In this document: piece by piece, positions 24,364 to 33,260 of the stretch
Numbering within the stretch: position 1 is the stretch's first letter
Layout of the letters: every line of letters begins with the position of its first letter
Source: CAYFVU01 sp964594775
GTDB taxonomy: Bacteria > Spirochaetota > Spirochaetia > DSM-16054 > Sediminispirochaetaceae
Length of the DNA: 64,000 bases
Assembly (NCBI GenBank): GCA_964594775.1
Contig: CAZQNO010000006.1
Span: 9,049 to 73,048, forward strand
Direction: 5' to 3'
Position numbers and translations under genes: made by a program
Notes under the pieces: model-generated
The model's database searches: none
Seen by the model: the letters and a program-made list of their open reading frames with translations, nothing else
Told to the model about the DNA's origin: nothing

Positions 24364-26067
24364 TCAGGCCTGCTGTGCTTCCATCTTTTTCTTTAACTTA
24401 GCCCAGGTGTCCCTCAGGGATACCGAGCGGTTGAAGACCGGCGCGCCCTCCCGCGAAAGCACCGCATCGACGGTGAAGTAACCTGTCCTGAGAAATTGGA
24501 AGAAACTGCCGGCGGAGGCCTCTTTGAGGGACGGTTCGAGCTTGGCCTTCTCAAGCACCTCCACACTCTGCAAATTGAGATCGTCGATGAAGTTTCCCGT
24601 CTCAGACCCGGGATTCTCCGAAGTAAACAGATGATCGTAGAGGCGGACCGTCGCTTCGAAGGCGTGGGCGGCGCTGACCCAGTGGCTCGTGCCTTTTACC
24701 TTCCGTCCGTCCTCGGTCCATCCGCCCCTGGACTGGGGGTCGTAGCTGCAGTGGACCTCCAGGATCTCTCCGCTTTCCGTGTCCTTTATCACCTCCGTGC
24801 AGGTCACGTAGTAGGCGTATTTGAGCCGGATTTCCCGTCCCGGAGCGAGACGGAAATACTTCTTCGGCGGATTTTCCATAAAGTCTTCCCGCTCTATGTA
24901 GAGTTCTCGGGAAAAGGGGATTTGACGGGAACCGGCTGCCGGATCTTCGGGATTATTTTCCGCTTCGAACCATTCGACCTTTCCCACGGGATAGTTGTCG
25001 ATGATGAGTTTGAGGGGACGGAGGACCGCCATGGCCCGGGGTGCCCGGGTGTTCAGGTCCTCCCGGAGGCAGTGCTCGAGGAGGGCGATTTCCACCGTGC
25101 TGTTCGCCTTCGCCACGCCGATGCGCTCGGCAAAATCACGGATGGCCTCGGGGGTATAGCCCCGGCGGCGGAATCCCGAGATCGTCGGCATGCGGGGATC
25201 GTCCCAGCCCTCGACATGGCCTCCCTGCACGAGCTGCAAGAGCCGCCGCTTACTCATAACGGTGTAGGAGAGATTTAGGCGTGCGAACTCGTACTGCCGC
25301 GGCCGATGGGGGAACTCCGTCTCCACCACTGCCCAGTCGTAGAGCGGGCGGTGATCCTCGAACTCGAGAGTACAGATGGAGTGAGTAACCCCTTCTATTG
25401 CATCGGAGAGGGGGTGGGTGAAGTCGTACATCGGATAGATCGTCCAGGACTCGCCGGTGCGGTGGTGGTGAATCTTCTTGATTCGATAGAGGGCGGGGTC
25501 CCGCATGTTGAGGTTTCCCGAAGCCATGTCGATCTTCGCCCGCAGCACGTAGGCGCCCTCTTCGAACTCACCCTGCCGCATGCGGCGAAAGAGATCGAGG
25601 TTTTCCTCCGGCGGCCGTTCTCTGTCGGGACTTTCACGGCCGGCTTCGGTGAGGGTCCCGCGGTATTCGCGTATCTTCTCAAAAGAGAGGCTGTCAACGT
25701 AGGCCTTGCCGTCGCGGATCAGCTTCTCGGCCAGCGCGTAGAGCCTTTCGAAGTAGTCGGAGGCGTAGTACTCATGCTCGCCCCAATCGAAGCCGAGCCA
25801 GCGGACGTCCCGCTTTATCGATTCAATGTACTCCACCTCCTCCTTCGCCGGATTCGTGTCGTCGAAACGCAGGTGGCAGCGGCCTCCGTACTTTTCTGCA
25901 AGGCCGAAGTTGAGACATATCGACTTTGCGTGACCTATGTGGAGATACCCGTTCGGCTCGGGGGGAAAGCGGGTTATCACCTTTCCGCCGTGCTTCCCCT
26001 CGGCAATGTCCGCCTCGATTATCCGTTCGATAAAATTGAGTGTTTTTTCTTCTCTTTCTTCCGCCAT
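24364..26067 (-). CDS. glnS: Glutaminyl-tRNA synthetase
   Basis: A 567-residue class I aminoacyl-tRNA synthetase. The motif HIGH (43-46, in GYLHIGHAKS) and the KMSKS equivalent VMSKRR are clear, along with RFPPEPNGYLHIGHA and the RFDDTNPAKE loop typical of GlnRS. The C-terminal beta-barrel anticodon domain is complete. GlnRS means that Gln-tRNA is charged directly here rather than only through the GatCAB route. The start codon has no Shine-Dalgarno sequence (CCGCCTC precedes it); either the leader is very short or initiation is unusual. Confidence 0.95.
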   Translation of the reverse strand: MAEEREEKTLNFIERIIEADIAEGKHGGKVITRFPPEPNGYLHIGHAKSICLNFGLAEKYGGRCHLRFDDTNPAKEEVEYIESIKRDVRWLGFDWGEHEYYASDYFERLYALAEKLIRDGKAYVDSLSFEKIREYRGTLTEAGRESPDRERPPEENLDLFRRMRQGEFEEGAYVLRAKIDMASGNLNMRDPALYRIKKIHHHRTGESWTIYPMYDFTHPLSDAIEGVTHSICTLEFEDHRPLYDWAVVETEFPHRPRQYEFARLNLSYTVMSKRRLLQLVQGGHVEGWDDPRMPTISGFRRRGYTPEAIRDFAERIGVAKANSTVEIALLEHCLREDLNTRAPRAMAVLRPLKLIIDNYPVGKVEWFEAENNPEDPAAGSRQIPFSRELYIEREDFMENPPKKYFRLAPGREIRLKYAYYVTCTEVIKDTESGEILEVHCSYDPQSRGGWTEDGRKVKGTSHWVSAAHAFEATVRLYDHLFTSENPGSETGNFIDDLNLQSVEVLEKAKLEPSLKEASAGSFFQFLRTGYFTVDAVLSREGAPVFNRSVSLRDTWAKLKKKMEAQQA

Positions 26068-26166
26068 GAGGCGGATGGTAGCATAATTCGATGTGAAGAA
26101 AAAGGCCGGAGCAAAAAGGGGCGGTGCGGCAGAAAAGCCGCTTCAGCCGCTTCAGCCGCGATAGTC

Positions 26167-27294
26167 CTAGTGCGAAAAGGCGGAGGCGCGAAAGAGAAGG
26201 CCGGCCCGGTAATGGCTCACCCGGTTTCTTCCCGCCTCCTTTGAAGAGTAGAGGGCCTCGTCTGCTCTGGCGATGAGGCTCTCCGCATCGGCTAAACGAA
26301 CCGAGTTGACCGTATGTATTCCGACGCTCACCGTTACCGACAGCGAATCCTTCATGTGGGAAATTTCCATCGTTTCGATTTTTTCCCTGATCCTTTCTGC
26401 TACCTGTTCCGCCGACTCTTGATCGCAGACGGGCAGTAGGACGATGAACTCTTCACCGCCGAAGCGGGCGATCACGTCCTCTTCCCGGGTAGACTCTTCG
26501 AGTTTTCTCGCCAGGTAAAAGAGGACCCGGTCTCCGGCGAGATGGCCGTATTTATCGTTGAGCTTCTTGAAGTAGTCAATGTCGATGAGAAGGATGGAGA
26601 AGGAGTGTTCGTATCTCCTAAGCTTTGCAATTTCCTCGTTGAGGCGCTTTATGAAAAACGAGTGATTGTAGAGACGGGTTTTATAATCGGTGACGCTGCT
26701 GGTGTAGTGAATGGAATTCTGCAGGCTTATGGAGACGAACTTCATCAATCGGTCGATATAGACGACTTCGTCGCTGCTGTACTCGCCGTTGGTTATTTTG
26801 TTGCCTACTATGATGATGCCGTAGAGATCTTCGGGACCGTTGACCGGAACGATTATCTCCGGCTTGAGGGGAGAAAGCAGGCGAACGACTTCCGCGTCTT
26901 GGATCGAATACTCGAAGAGGGAGAACCCTATGGTGCCGGGGTAGTGCGAAAAGAAGCGGCGGAAGACTTCGAGAGACTGCACAGGTGCCGGCGATTCTAC
27001 CTCTTTGAGATTGTGAAAACAGACATTTTTTAGGTTCTCTTCATGGCCGTGGGTGGTGAAGACGAACTGAAGGTATTGCGGGACGAAGCGATTGGAGAGG
27101 GTAGAGGTGATGTAGGATATCAGCTGATCTACCGAATGGCGGTTGAAAATTTCCACCGCATCGGAGATGAGTTCCTCCATGCTCCGCAGACTCCGATGAT
27201 AGGCGGTGATGGTGTCGAATACGCCGATCCTGTTCAACAATTCGTAGTTCAAGAGCACTTCGGGGTTGTTTTGAAACTCTTCACTTAATTCCAT
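26167..27294 (-). CDS. GAF-like/GGDEF diguanylate cyclase
   Basis: A 375-residue signalling protein. The N-terminal region (about 30-200) looks like a GAF sensor domain, and the C-terminal GGDEF domain has an intact active-site GGEEF in RFGGEEFIVLL. Just upstream, REED in the TREEDVIAR segment gives the RxxD product-inhibition I-site. It should make c-di-GMP from two GTP, with feedback control. There is no membrane segment, so it senses a cytoplasmic signal. A minus-strand promoter sits 16 bases upstream of the start codon. Confidence 0.9.
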   Translation of the reverse strand: MELSEEFQNNPEVLLNYELLNRIGVFDTITAYHRSLRSMEELISDAVEIFNRHSVDQLISYITSTLSNRFVPQYLQFVFTTHGHEENLKNVCFHNLKEVESPAPVQSLEVFRRFFSHYPGTIGFSLFEYSIQDAEVVRLLSPLKPEIIVPVNGPEDLYGIIIVGNKITNGEYSSDEVVYIDRLMKFVSISLQNSIHYTSSVTDYKTRLYNHSFFIKRLNEEIAKLRRYEHSFSILLIDIDYFKKLNDKYGHLAGDRVLFYLARKLEESTREEDVIARFGGEEFIVLLPVCDQESAEQVAERIREKIETMEISHMKDSLSVTVSVGIHTVNSVRLADAESLIARADEALYSSKEAGRNRVSHYRAGLLFRASAFSH

Positions 27295-27309
27295 GTTTCT
27301 CTAAATGAA

Positions 27310-27338
27310 AGAATACTCCAACTACTGAAGATTCACAA
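27310..27338 (-). promoter_or_regulatory. Sigma70-type promoter for the diguanylate cyclase gene
   Basis: On the minus strand TTGTGA (27333-27338) and TATTCT (27310-27315) are 17 bases apart; transcription would start about 9 bases upstream of the ATG at 27294. The remaining bases to 27453 hold nothing else I can recognise. Confidence 0.55.
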
Positions 27339-27453
27339 GTAAACAGTTAGCATTACCGATCATGGCGATAAGAGGAGACCGGCAAGGGCGAAACCGTTCG
27401 CTTCCTTAGAAATAATTTCGTTTTCTAAACTGCTGGAGACATTCTCATTCGCT

Positions 27454-28359
27454 TCATTGCAGGCGTCTTCTTCTTAGGGCCATGGTGAGCCTGTGGCGAA
27501 TTTCGACACTCCTGTAGAGGGAGGTGATATAGGCAGGGGCGTCGCTGCAGTGATCCTTTGCCCGTGCAAGGGACCGGTCGGCAGCCCGGTAGTCCTCCTT
27601 CGTCAGCAGATAGATGCTCTTTACACAGTGGGCAACGGCGAGCCGCTCGAAGCTCTGATTCCCCGCCCTCAAGACCAATTCGGCGACCATTCCTGCCCGA
27701 TCGTCGTTTTTCGTCGTCTCATCGAGGAGGTTTAGGTAGGCCAGCAGGAGGAGTTCTCCCCTTGCGCGTAGACGAAGCTCCTGTGAATAGGAGTACATCT
27801 CCGTCGGTCTGATGAGTCTGTTTCCGATTACGACTATCTCTCCTTCGACGGGGTGGAAAAGATTTCCGGAGCGTTTGTAGATTGGTCTGCTGCGGACTGC
27901 CTTGCCGCTAAGGGGATCTGCCGTCGCATTGCTTCGCCACTCGAACCTATCCGGCGGTCCCTCTTGGTAGCCGACGGTGAGAAGCAGGGGGCCGCCCTGG
28001 CTGAAGTAAGCGGGCAGACGGAAACGAAGTTCTCTTACTGCTGCATCGTCTGAGCCTAAGGAGAAACAGCGTTCGATGAATCGAACCTGCTCCTGTGGAC
28101 TGAGCAGATCGTAGAGTTCGAGTCTTCGAAAGAAGTCTTCCGCGGCTATGTGGGCCATGCTGAAGGCATGGTAGGACGGTGTATCGGCGGGAAAATCTAC
28201 TTCCGACGGAGCCGCCGTTCCCCTTTTATATTCGACGAAGAGGGGGCCGATTCTCTCCGCCTCCCTCCACTCGAAACTCGAGCAGGACCCGAGGCCGAGG
28301 ACGAGCAGAATCGCCGCAAAGACGGGTATTCCGATTTTTCGCAAAGTACAATTGTGCAT
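27454..28359 (-). CDS. Unknown lipoprotein
   Basis: The 301-residue protein begins with a signal peptide ending in a LGSCSS lipobox (Cys26) and is predicted to be lipidated and exported. The mature part has no domain that I recognise. It is rich in Arg and Glu, with a predicted helical C-terminal half that ends MALRRRRLQ. A good AAGGGAGGCG ribosome binding site supports the start. The neighbours (diguanylate cyclase and rpiB) give no functional hint. Confidence 0.8.
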   Translation of the reverse strand: MHNCTLRKIGIPVFAAILLVLGLGSCSSFEWREAERIGPLFVEYKRGTAAPSEVDFPADTPSYHAFSMAHIAAEDFFRRLELYDLLSPQEQVRFIERCFSLGSDDAAVRELRFRLPAYFSQGGPLLLTVGYQEGPPDRFEWRSNATADPLSGKAVRSRPIYKRSGNLFHPVEGEIVVIGNRLIRPTEMYSYSQELRLRARGELLLLAYLNLLDETTKNDDRAGMVAELVLRAGNQSFERLAVAHCVKSIYLLTKEDYRAADRSLARAKDHCSDAPAYITSLYRSVEIRHRLTMALRRRRLQ

Positions 28360-28413
28360 ATGCGCCTCCCTTCATACCCCACTAGCACGCCGCCTGCGCT
28401 CCTGCTTCAGTTT

Positions 28414-28851
28414 TTAGTCAAGCTTCATTATTTTGTCCACTCGCCGTTGATGTCGGCCGCCTTCAAAAACTCCTTCGATGTATGCGTCGAGCATTTCCTC
28501 GATCGATTCGGGATATTCTATTCGGCCGCCGAATGCGATGAAGTTCGCATCGTTGTGTACCCGGGCCATTCGTGCGGCAAACCGGTTTTGGGGAAGGGCA
28601 CAGCGGACTCCCGGCAGTTTGTTCGCGCTCATGCCGGCCCCGATTCCCGTTCCGCAGCCTACCACGGCGAACTCATAGCCGCCCCGTATAAACTCCTCAT
28701 AGGTTTCCACCATCTTGTCCGGATAGTCGACGGAGTCCTCCGAGTAAACCCCCATGTCCTTTACCTCATAGCCGTGCTGTGTAAGCCTTTCGATGATTCG
28801 TTCCTTAATGGAAAAGGCTCCGTGATCGACCCCTACTATCGCCTTCTTCAT
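28414..28851 (-). CDS. rpiB: Ribose-5-phosphate isomerase B
   Basis: A 145-residue RpiB/LacAB-family sugar isomerase interconverting ribose-5-phosphate and ribulose-5-phosphate. The N-terminal VGVDHGAF, the catalytic Cys66 in VGCGTGIGAG and the HNDANF segment are characteristic. The frame is open another 12 codons, but ATG 28851 has GGGAGA upstream and aligns with the family start. Allose-6-phosphate or galactose-6-phosphate isomerase are less likely alternatives within the same family. Confidence 0.9.
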   Translation of the reverse strand: MKKAIVGVDHGAFSIKERIIERLTQHGYEVKDMGVYSEDSVDYPDKMVETYEEFIRGGYEFAVVGCGTGIGAGMSANKLPGVRCALPQNRFAARMARVHNDANFIAFGGRIEYPESIEEMLDAYIEGVFEGGRHQRRVDKIMKLD

Positions 28852-28880
28852 GCATAATCTCCCTTTGATTGAGTGAATAT

Positions 28881-28909
28881 TTGCCAATTGCCTGGTAATC
28901 TAGTATAAA
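28881..28909 (+). promoter_or_regulatory. Strong sigma70-type promoter for the CheB/receiver remnant and eda
   Basis: TTGCCA (28881-28886) and TATAAA (28904-28909) are 17 bases apart, giving a start near 28916 and a leader of about 15 bases. Confidence 0.7.
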
Positions 28910-28930
28910 GGAAAAGAGAGGAAATGGGTA

Positions 28931-29581
28931 ATGGGAGCGAAGAAAAAGGGCGAAACAGAGAAACACGAAGGACCGGAGGTAAAGGAGCCGTTTCAGATAG
29001 TAGGAATTGGAGCCTCGGCGGGAGGATTGGAAGCTTTAGCGGAGTTTTTCAGCGCCGTTCCTTCCGATACGGAGCTCGCCTTCCTCGTCGTGCAGCACCT
29101 CTCGCCGGACTACAAGAGTCTCATGGTGGAACTTTTGTCGAAGTACACCGATATGGAGGTAAAGAGGGCTGAAGACGGTATGCCGGTCGAGGCGAATCAT
29201 GTCTATTTCGCCCAGGACAATCTCTCCGCTAAGTTCGACGGAATGCCGAGGAGCGCCGGCGCAACGGGCCTGGTCGACTACGTTCTCCCTCCAAAACTGA
29301 TGGAGGCCGGGAAAGCGAAAGTCGATGCGATTCGGCGCCGCGCGGAGGAGATCGATGTTGTCCTGCTCGACTTTCACCTACCCGAGATGAAGGGTGACGA
29401 GATTGCCCGAATAATAGAGGGCGACGCAAGGCTCAAGGAGATACCCGTTTTTCTTCTCACCGGACATGAGCAGGATGAACTGAGTGATGTTTCCTTCGGG
29501 ACGAATATCAGAGATATTATCACGAAGCCCGTCGATAGTCGAAAGCTGAGCGAGGTCTTTCGTGGATTGGAGAGTGGATAA
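28931..29581 (+). CDS. Internally deleted CheB/receiver hybrid protein
   Basis: The 216-residue ORF joins pieces of a much larger chemotaxis-type hybrid. Residues 22-92 are the start of a CheB methylesterase domain, with catalytic Ser29 in GASAGG and His56 in QHLSPD. At residue 92/93 (base 29206/29207) the chain jumps to the end of CheB, FAQDNLSAKFDGMPRSA. The middle, including the catalytic Asp, is gone. After about residue 127 comes the C-terminal part of a receiver domain with D147 (LLDFHLPEM), T177 and K199, lacking its first strand and acidic pair. It keeps one reading frame, a strong promoter and a ribosome binding site. Catalysis is unlikely; it is probably a remnant, or a small interaction module. 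Confidence 0.75.
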   Translation: MGAKKKGETEKHEGPEVKEPFQIVGIGASAGGLEALAEFFSAVPSDTELAFLVVQHLSPDYKSLMVELLSKYTDMEVKRAEDGMPVEANHVYFAQDNLSAKFDGMPRSAGATGLVDYVLPPKLMEAGKAKVDAIRRRAEEIDVVLLDFHLPEMKGDEIARIIEGDARLKEIPVFLLTGHEQDELSDVSFGTNIRDIITKPVDSRKLSEVFRGLESG

Positions 29582-30216
29582 TGACGCGTGAGCGGATCAA
29601 GGAATGCGGGATACTCCCGGTTGTGCGAATCGAGAAGGCGGAACACGCCGTTGCACTGGCTGAAGCACTTCTTAGTGCGGGGATCGGGCTGATAGAAGTG
29701 ACCTTCCGCAGCGAGGCGGCAGCGGAGGCAATCGAGCGGATCACTCGGTCGCTGCCGGAAATGCTGGTAGGGGCCGGAACGGTGCGGAGGGTCGACCAGC
29801 TCGATGAAGCACTGAAGAGCGGGGCGAAGTTCATCGTGACTCCCGGCTTCAACCGGCAGGTGGTGAACGCGGCGGTGAACCGGCACATTCCCATCTATCC
29901 CGGCGTAGCGACTGCCGGTGAGATCGAAGCGGCCGGTGAATACGGACTGACCACCCTCAAATTTTTTCCCGCGGAGGTTTCCGGCGGTGTCGCGGCTCTG
30001 AAAGCCTTCTTCGGTCCCTATCCCGAAATTTGTTTTATTCCCACCGGAGGAGTCGGTCCGCAGAACTTGGAAAGCTACGCCGCCCTGCCGAACGTAATTG
30101 CGGTCGGCGGAACGTGGATAACAAAGAGTGAGGGAGCGGAACCGGATTTTAGCCTTATCAAAAAACGGGCGGCCGAAGCGCTGGCGATAATAAATAGAGT
30201 CCGGTCTGCCGGCTGA
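29581..30216 (+). CDS. eda: 2-dehydro-3-deoxy-phosphogluconate aldolase
   Basis: A 211-residue class I aldolase of the KDPG/KHG family, splitting KDPG to pyruvate and glyceraldehyde-3-phosphate. Key residues are Glu39 in GLIEVTFR, the GAGTV phosphate loop (64-68) and the Schiff-base Lys127 in LKFFPAE. The ATG shares one base with the stop of the CheB/receiver remnant (TAATG), so translation is coupled. No edd or KDG kinase is adjacent, though a PfkB-family kinase lies about 3 kb downstream. Confidence 0.9.
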   Translation: MTRERIKECGILPVVRIEKAEHAVALAEALLSAGIGLIEVTFRSEAAAEAIERITRSLPEMLVGAGTVRRVDQLDEALKSGAKFIVTPGFNRQVVNAAVNRHIPIYPGVATAGEIEAAGEYGLTTLKFFPAEVSGGVAALKAFFGPYPEICFIPTGGVGPQNLESYAALPNVIAVGGTWITKSEGAEPDFSLIKKRAAEALAIINRVRSAG

Positions 30217-30223
30217 GGTGCAC

Positions 30224-31111
30224 ATGCGCGAGAAAAACGATATAGCCGCTTTGAGGGGAGATCTTCTCAAGGCACAGCGAAACGAGATTACCGAATACCA
30301 CATCTATTCGACCCTTGCCCGTTTGGAGAAGGATCGCGGCAACAGCGTCACTCTGCAGAAGATCGGCAAGGAGGAATACCTGCACTACGAGTTCTGGAAA
30401 CGGTTTACCGACAGGGAAGTCAAGCCGAATAGGCTGAAGATCACCTTCTACGTCTTTCTCGCCCATCTCTTCGGGCTTACCTTCGCCGTGAAGCTGATGG
30501 AACTGGGCGAAGAGCGGGCCCAGATCAACTATGGAGAGATCGTACGGATTATTCCCGAATCCGCTTTCATCATCAAGGACGAGGACGATCATGAGAAGGC
30601 CCTCATCAACATAATAGAAGAGGAAAAACTTTCCTATGTCGGTGCCATGGTCTTGGGACTCAACGATGCCTTGGTGGAGCTGACCGGCACCCTCGCCGGC
30701 CTCTCCTTTGCATTGAGGGATACGAAGATAATCGCCATGGCCGGTCTGGTAACGGGGATAGCGGCCTCCCTCTCCATGGGAGCCTCCGAATACCTTTCTA
30801 AGCGTTCCGATGAGGGAATGGAGGCAAAAGAGGCCCTGAAATCCGCCCTCTACACGGCGGGAGCCTACAGTATTACCGTCTTTTTTCTCATTCTTCCCTT
30901 TCTCCTCGCTTCTTCCTACCTCTATGCACTGCCCTTGACCGTTTTGACGGCGCTGCTGATAATTCTTCTGTTCAACTTCTACATTAGTGTGGCGAAGGAT
31001 TACGATTTCAAGAAGCGTTTCGGTGAAATGGCTCTCATCAGCCTCTCCGTCGCCGTACTCTCCTTCGGAGTGGGCGTGCTGATTCGGGTCGTTTGGGGCG
31101 TGGACATCTGA
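30224..31111 (+). CDS. Membrane-bound ferritin-like/CCC1-VIT1 iron transporter
   Basis: The 295-residue protein joins a rubrerythrin-like N-terminal domain, with EITEYHIYSTLARLEKD and EEYLHYEFW as the di-iron ligands, to a C-terminal CCC1/VIT1 domain of about five membrane segments (GLNDALVELTGTLAG and GIAASLSMGASEYLS motifs). This is the architecture of MbfA-type iron exporters, which move Fe/Mn out of the cytoplasm. ATG 30224 was chosen because AGGTG precedes it; GTG 30218 is the alternative. It heads a run with sufU and ettA, 5 bases before sufU. Confidence 0.85.
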   Translation: MREKNDIAALRGDLLKAQRNEITEYHIYSTLARLEKDRGNSVTLQKIGKEEYLHYEFWKRFTDREVKPNRLKITFYVFLAHLFGLTFAVKLMELGEERAQINYGEIVRIIPESAFIIKDEDDHEKALINIIEEEKLSYVGAMVLGLNDALVELTGTLAGLSFALRDTKIIAMAGLVTGIAASLSMGASEYLSKRSDEGMEAKEALKSALYTAGAYSITVFFLILPFLLASSYLYALPLTVLTALLIILLFNFYISVAKDYDFKKRFGEMALISLSVAVLSFGVGVLIRVVWGVDI

Positions 31112-31116
31112 GTCCC

Positions 31117-31572
31117 ATGAGTGGCGACCTCTACGGAGAAGCGATTCTCGCCCGTTATCGCGGGCCGAGGTATTATAACGCAGTGGAGAATGCCTCCCTT
31201 CGCGGGGAGGGGAGAAATGCCCTCTGCGGTGATACCGTGGAAATTTCCCTTCGCATTGAAGGTGATGCCGTCGTCGAGACGGCTTTCGAGGGAAGCGCAT
31301 GTGCCCTCTGCACCGCCTCCTCCGATATTCTCTGTGAAACGCTCACCGGGAAGAGTCTCTCTGAGGCGAGAACGTGTATCGAAGAGCTCTTGTCGGTGGT
31401 CAAGTGTGGAGACAAAGAGCACTTTTCGGAGGAGCTGTTACAGGAGGCGCCAAAGGATATTCGGGTGCTGCGGGAGGTCCGGGCTCATCCCTCCAGGATA
31501 GACTGCGTGACGCTGCCCTGGCAGACGGCTCTCGAAATGTTGAATGAGGAGGAACTGGGGCATGGCCGGTGA
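31117..31572 (+). CDS. SufU/IscU-like Fe-S scaffold or sulfur acceptor
   Basis: A 151-residue NifU N-terminal-type protein. The three conserved cysteines are C37 (NALCGD, with Asp39), C62 (GSACALCTAS) and C130 (RIDCVTLPW), the arrangement of SufU/IscU. An extra Cys65 follows C62. It should accept sulfur from a cysteine desulfurase for iron-sulfur cluster assembly; no desulfurase is in the window. It follows the iron transporter by 5 bases and overlaps ettA by 11 bases, which suggests the unit deals with iron handling. Confidence 0.87.
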   Translation: MSGDLYGEAILARYRGPRYYNAVENASLRGEGRNALCGDTVEISLRIEGDAVVETAFEGSACALCTASSDILCETLTGKSLSEARTCIEELLSVVKCGDKEHFSEELLQEAPKDIRVLREVRAHPSRIDCVTLPWQTALEMLNEEELGHGR

Positions 31573-33247
31573 TGAACAGAAGGTAATTTTCTCGATGGTC
31601 GGGGTACGCAAGAGCCACGGAAAGCAGGTGGTCCTGCAGAACATCTCTCTGAGCTTCTTCTATGGGGCGAAGATAGGGGTCCTGGGCCTCAACGGTGCCG
31701 GCAAGAGTTCTCTTCTCCGTATCATCGCCGGTCTCGATACCGAACATGAGGGGGAGCTCCACATCTCCGATGGCTACCGCATCGGTATGCTGGAGCAGGA
31801 ACCCCGCCTCGAAAAAGGCAGAACGGTGCGGCAGATCGTGGAGGAGGGGGCCTCGGAGACCCTCGAGCTTCTTGCCGAATTCGAAAAGATAAACGAACGA
31901 TTCGCCGAACCGATGGACGGTGAGGAGATGGAGAAGCTCCTCGAGCGGCAGGGGGAGGTGCAGGAGAAGCTCGATGCCGCAGATGCATGGAACCTCGATT
32001 CCCGGCTTGAGCTGGCAATGGACGCCCTGCGCTGTCCTCCGGAGGATCAGCCGGTGGACGAGCTTTCGGGCGGGGAGCGGCGGCGCGCCGCTCTGGTCCG
32101 GCTCCTGCTCAGGCGGCCGGATATTCTTCTGCTCGATGAACCGACGAACCATCTCGACGCCGAATCCGTGGCTTGGCTCGAACAGCATCTCAAGGAGTAC
32201 GAGGGGACGGTTATCGCCGTGACCCATGACCGCTACTTCCTCGACAACGTGGCCGGATGGATTCTCGAACTTGATCAGGGTTACGGTATTCCCTTCCGTG
32301 GAAATTACTCCTCCTGGCTGGAGCAGAAGGAGCAGCGGCTGGCCCTGGAAGAAAAAAAGGAATCGGAGCGCAGAAAGACTCTGCAGCACGAGTTGGAATG
32401 GATTCGCATGGCGCCGAAGGGACGACAATCCAAGGGGAAGGCCAGGATCAATGCCTATGAGGAGCTCCTCTCGCAGGACCAGGCCGAGCGACAGCGGGAA
32501 CTGCAGATATTCATACCTCCCGGCCCCAGACTGGGCGACATCGTTATCGAGGCAAGGGGTGTGAAGAAGAGTTACGGCGATCGTATACTCGTTGAGGACC
32601 TCGATCTCTCCGTTCCTCCCGGGGCGATCCTGGGCATCGTCGGGCCGAACGGGGCAGGGAAGACCACGCTTTTCAAGATGATAATCGGGGAAGAGGAGCC
32701 CGATGAGGGGAGCTTTACCGTAGGCGACACAGTGGTGCTCGGCCATGTGGATCAGATGAGAGAAGCACTCGATCCGCAAAAAACGGTGTGGGAGGCCATC
32801 TCCGGAGGAGAGGAGGAGATACTTCTCGGTAAGCGCAGCATCAACAGCCGTGCCTATGTGTCCCGCTTCAATTTTCAGGGAGGGGAACAACAGAAGCTGG
32901 TCGGCAGCCTCTCCGGGGGAGAGCGAAACAGAGTGCAGCTTGCGATGATGTTGAAGAGCGGAGCAAATACCCTTCTCCTCGACGAACCTACAAACGATTT
33001 GGATGTAAATACGATGAGGGCCGTGGAAGACGGATTGATCAATTTCGCCGGCTGCGTCCTGGTGATAAGCCACGATCGCTGGTTTCTCGACAGGATTGCG
33101 ACCCACATTCTCGCCTTCGAGGGAGACAGCAGGACCTTTCTCTATCCGGGTAATTATTCGCAATACGAAGCCCAAAAACGGACGCGGCTGGGAGAAGCGG
33201 CGGAGAGGCCTCACCGCATCAAGTACCGAAAACTCACGCGAGATTAA
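31562..33247 (+). CDS. ettA: ABC-F ATPase, energy-dependent translational throttle EttA
   Basis: A 561-residue soluble protein with two ABC domains: Walker A GLNGAGKSS and GPNGAGKTT, two LSGGE signatures, two DEPTN Walker B motifs and the charged linker expected of ABC-F proteins. The full-length match and absence of an N-terminal extension favour EttA, which gates the ribosomal E site in response to ADP/ATP. ATG 31562 has GGAGGAAC upstream and lies within the 3' end of sufU; the six in-frame codons before it are unlikely. Confidence 0.9.
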   Translation: MAGDEQKVIFSMVGVRKSHGKQVVLQNISLSFFYGAKIGVLGLNGAGKSSLLRIIAGLDTEHEGELHISDGYRIGMLEQEPRLEKGRTVRQIVEEGASETLELLAEFEKINERFAEPMDGEEMEKLLERQGEVQEKLDAADAWNLDSRLELAMDALRCPPEDQPVDELSGGERRRAALVRLLLRRPDILLLDEPTNHLDAESVAWLEQHLKEYEGTVIAVTHDRYFLDNVAGWILELDQGYGIPFRGNYSSWLEQKEQRLALEEKKESERRKTLQHELEWIRMAPKGRQSKGKARINAYEELLSQDQAERQRELQIFIPPGPRLGDIVIEARGVKKSYGDRILVEDLDLSVPPGAILGIVGPNGAGKTTLFKMIIGEEEPDEGSFTVGDTVVLGHVDQMREALDPQKTVWEAISGGEEEILLGKRSINSRAYVSRFNFQGGEQQKLVGSLSGGERNRVQLAMMLKSGANTLLLDEPTNDLDVNTMRAVEDGLINFAGCVLVISHDRWFLDRIATHILAFEGDSRTFLYPGNYSQYEAQKRTRLGEAAERPHRIKYRKLTRD

Positions 33248-33260
33248 AGGAGACGGCGAT

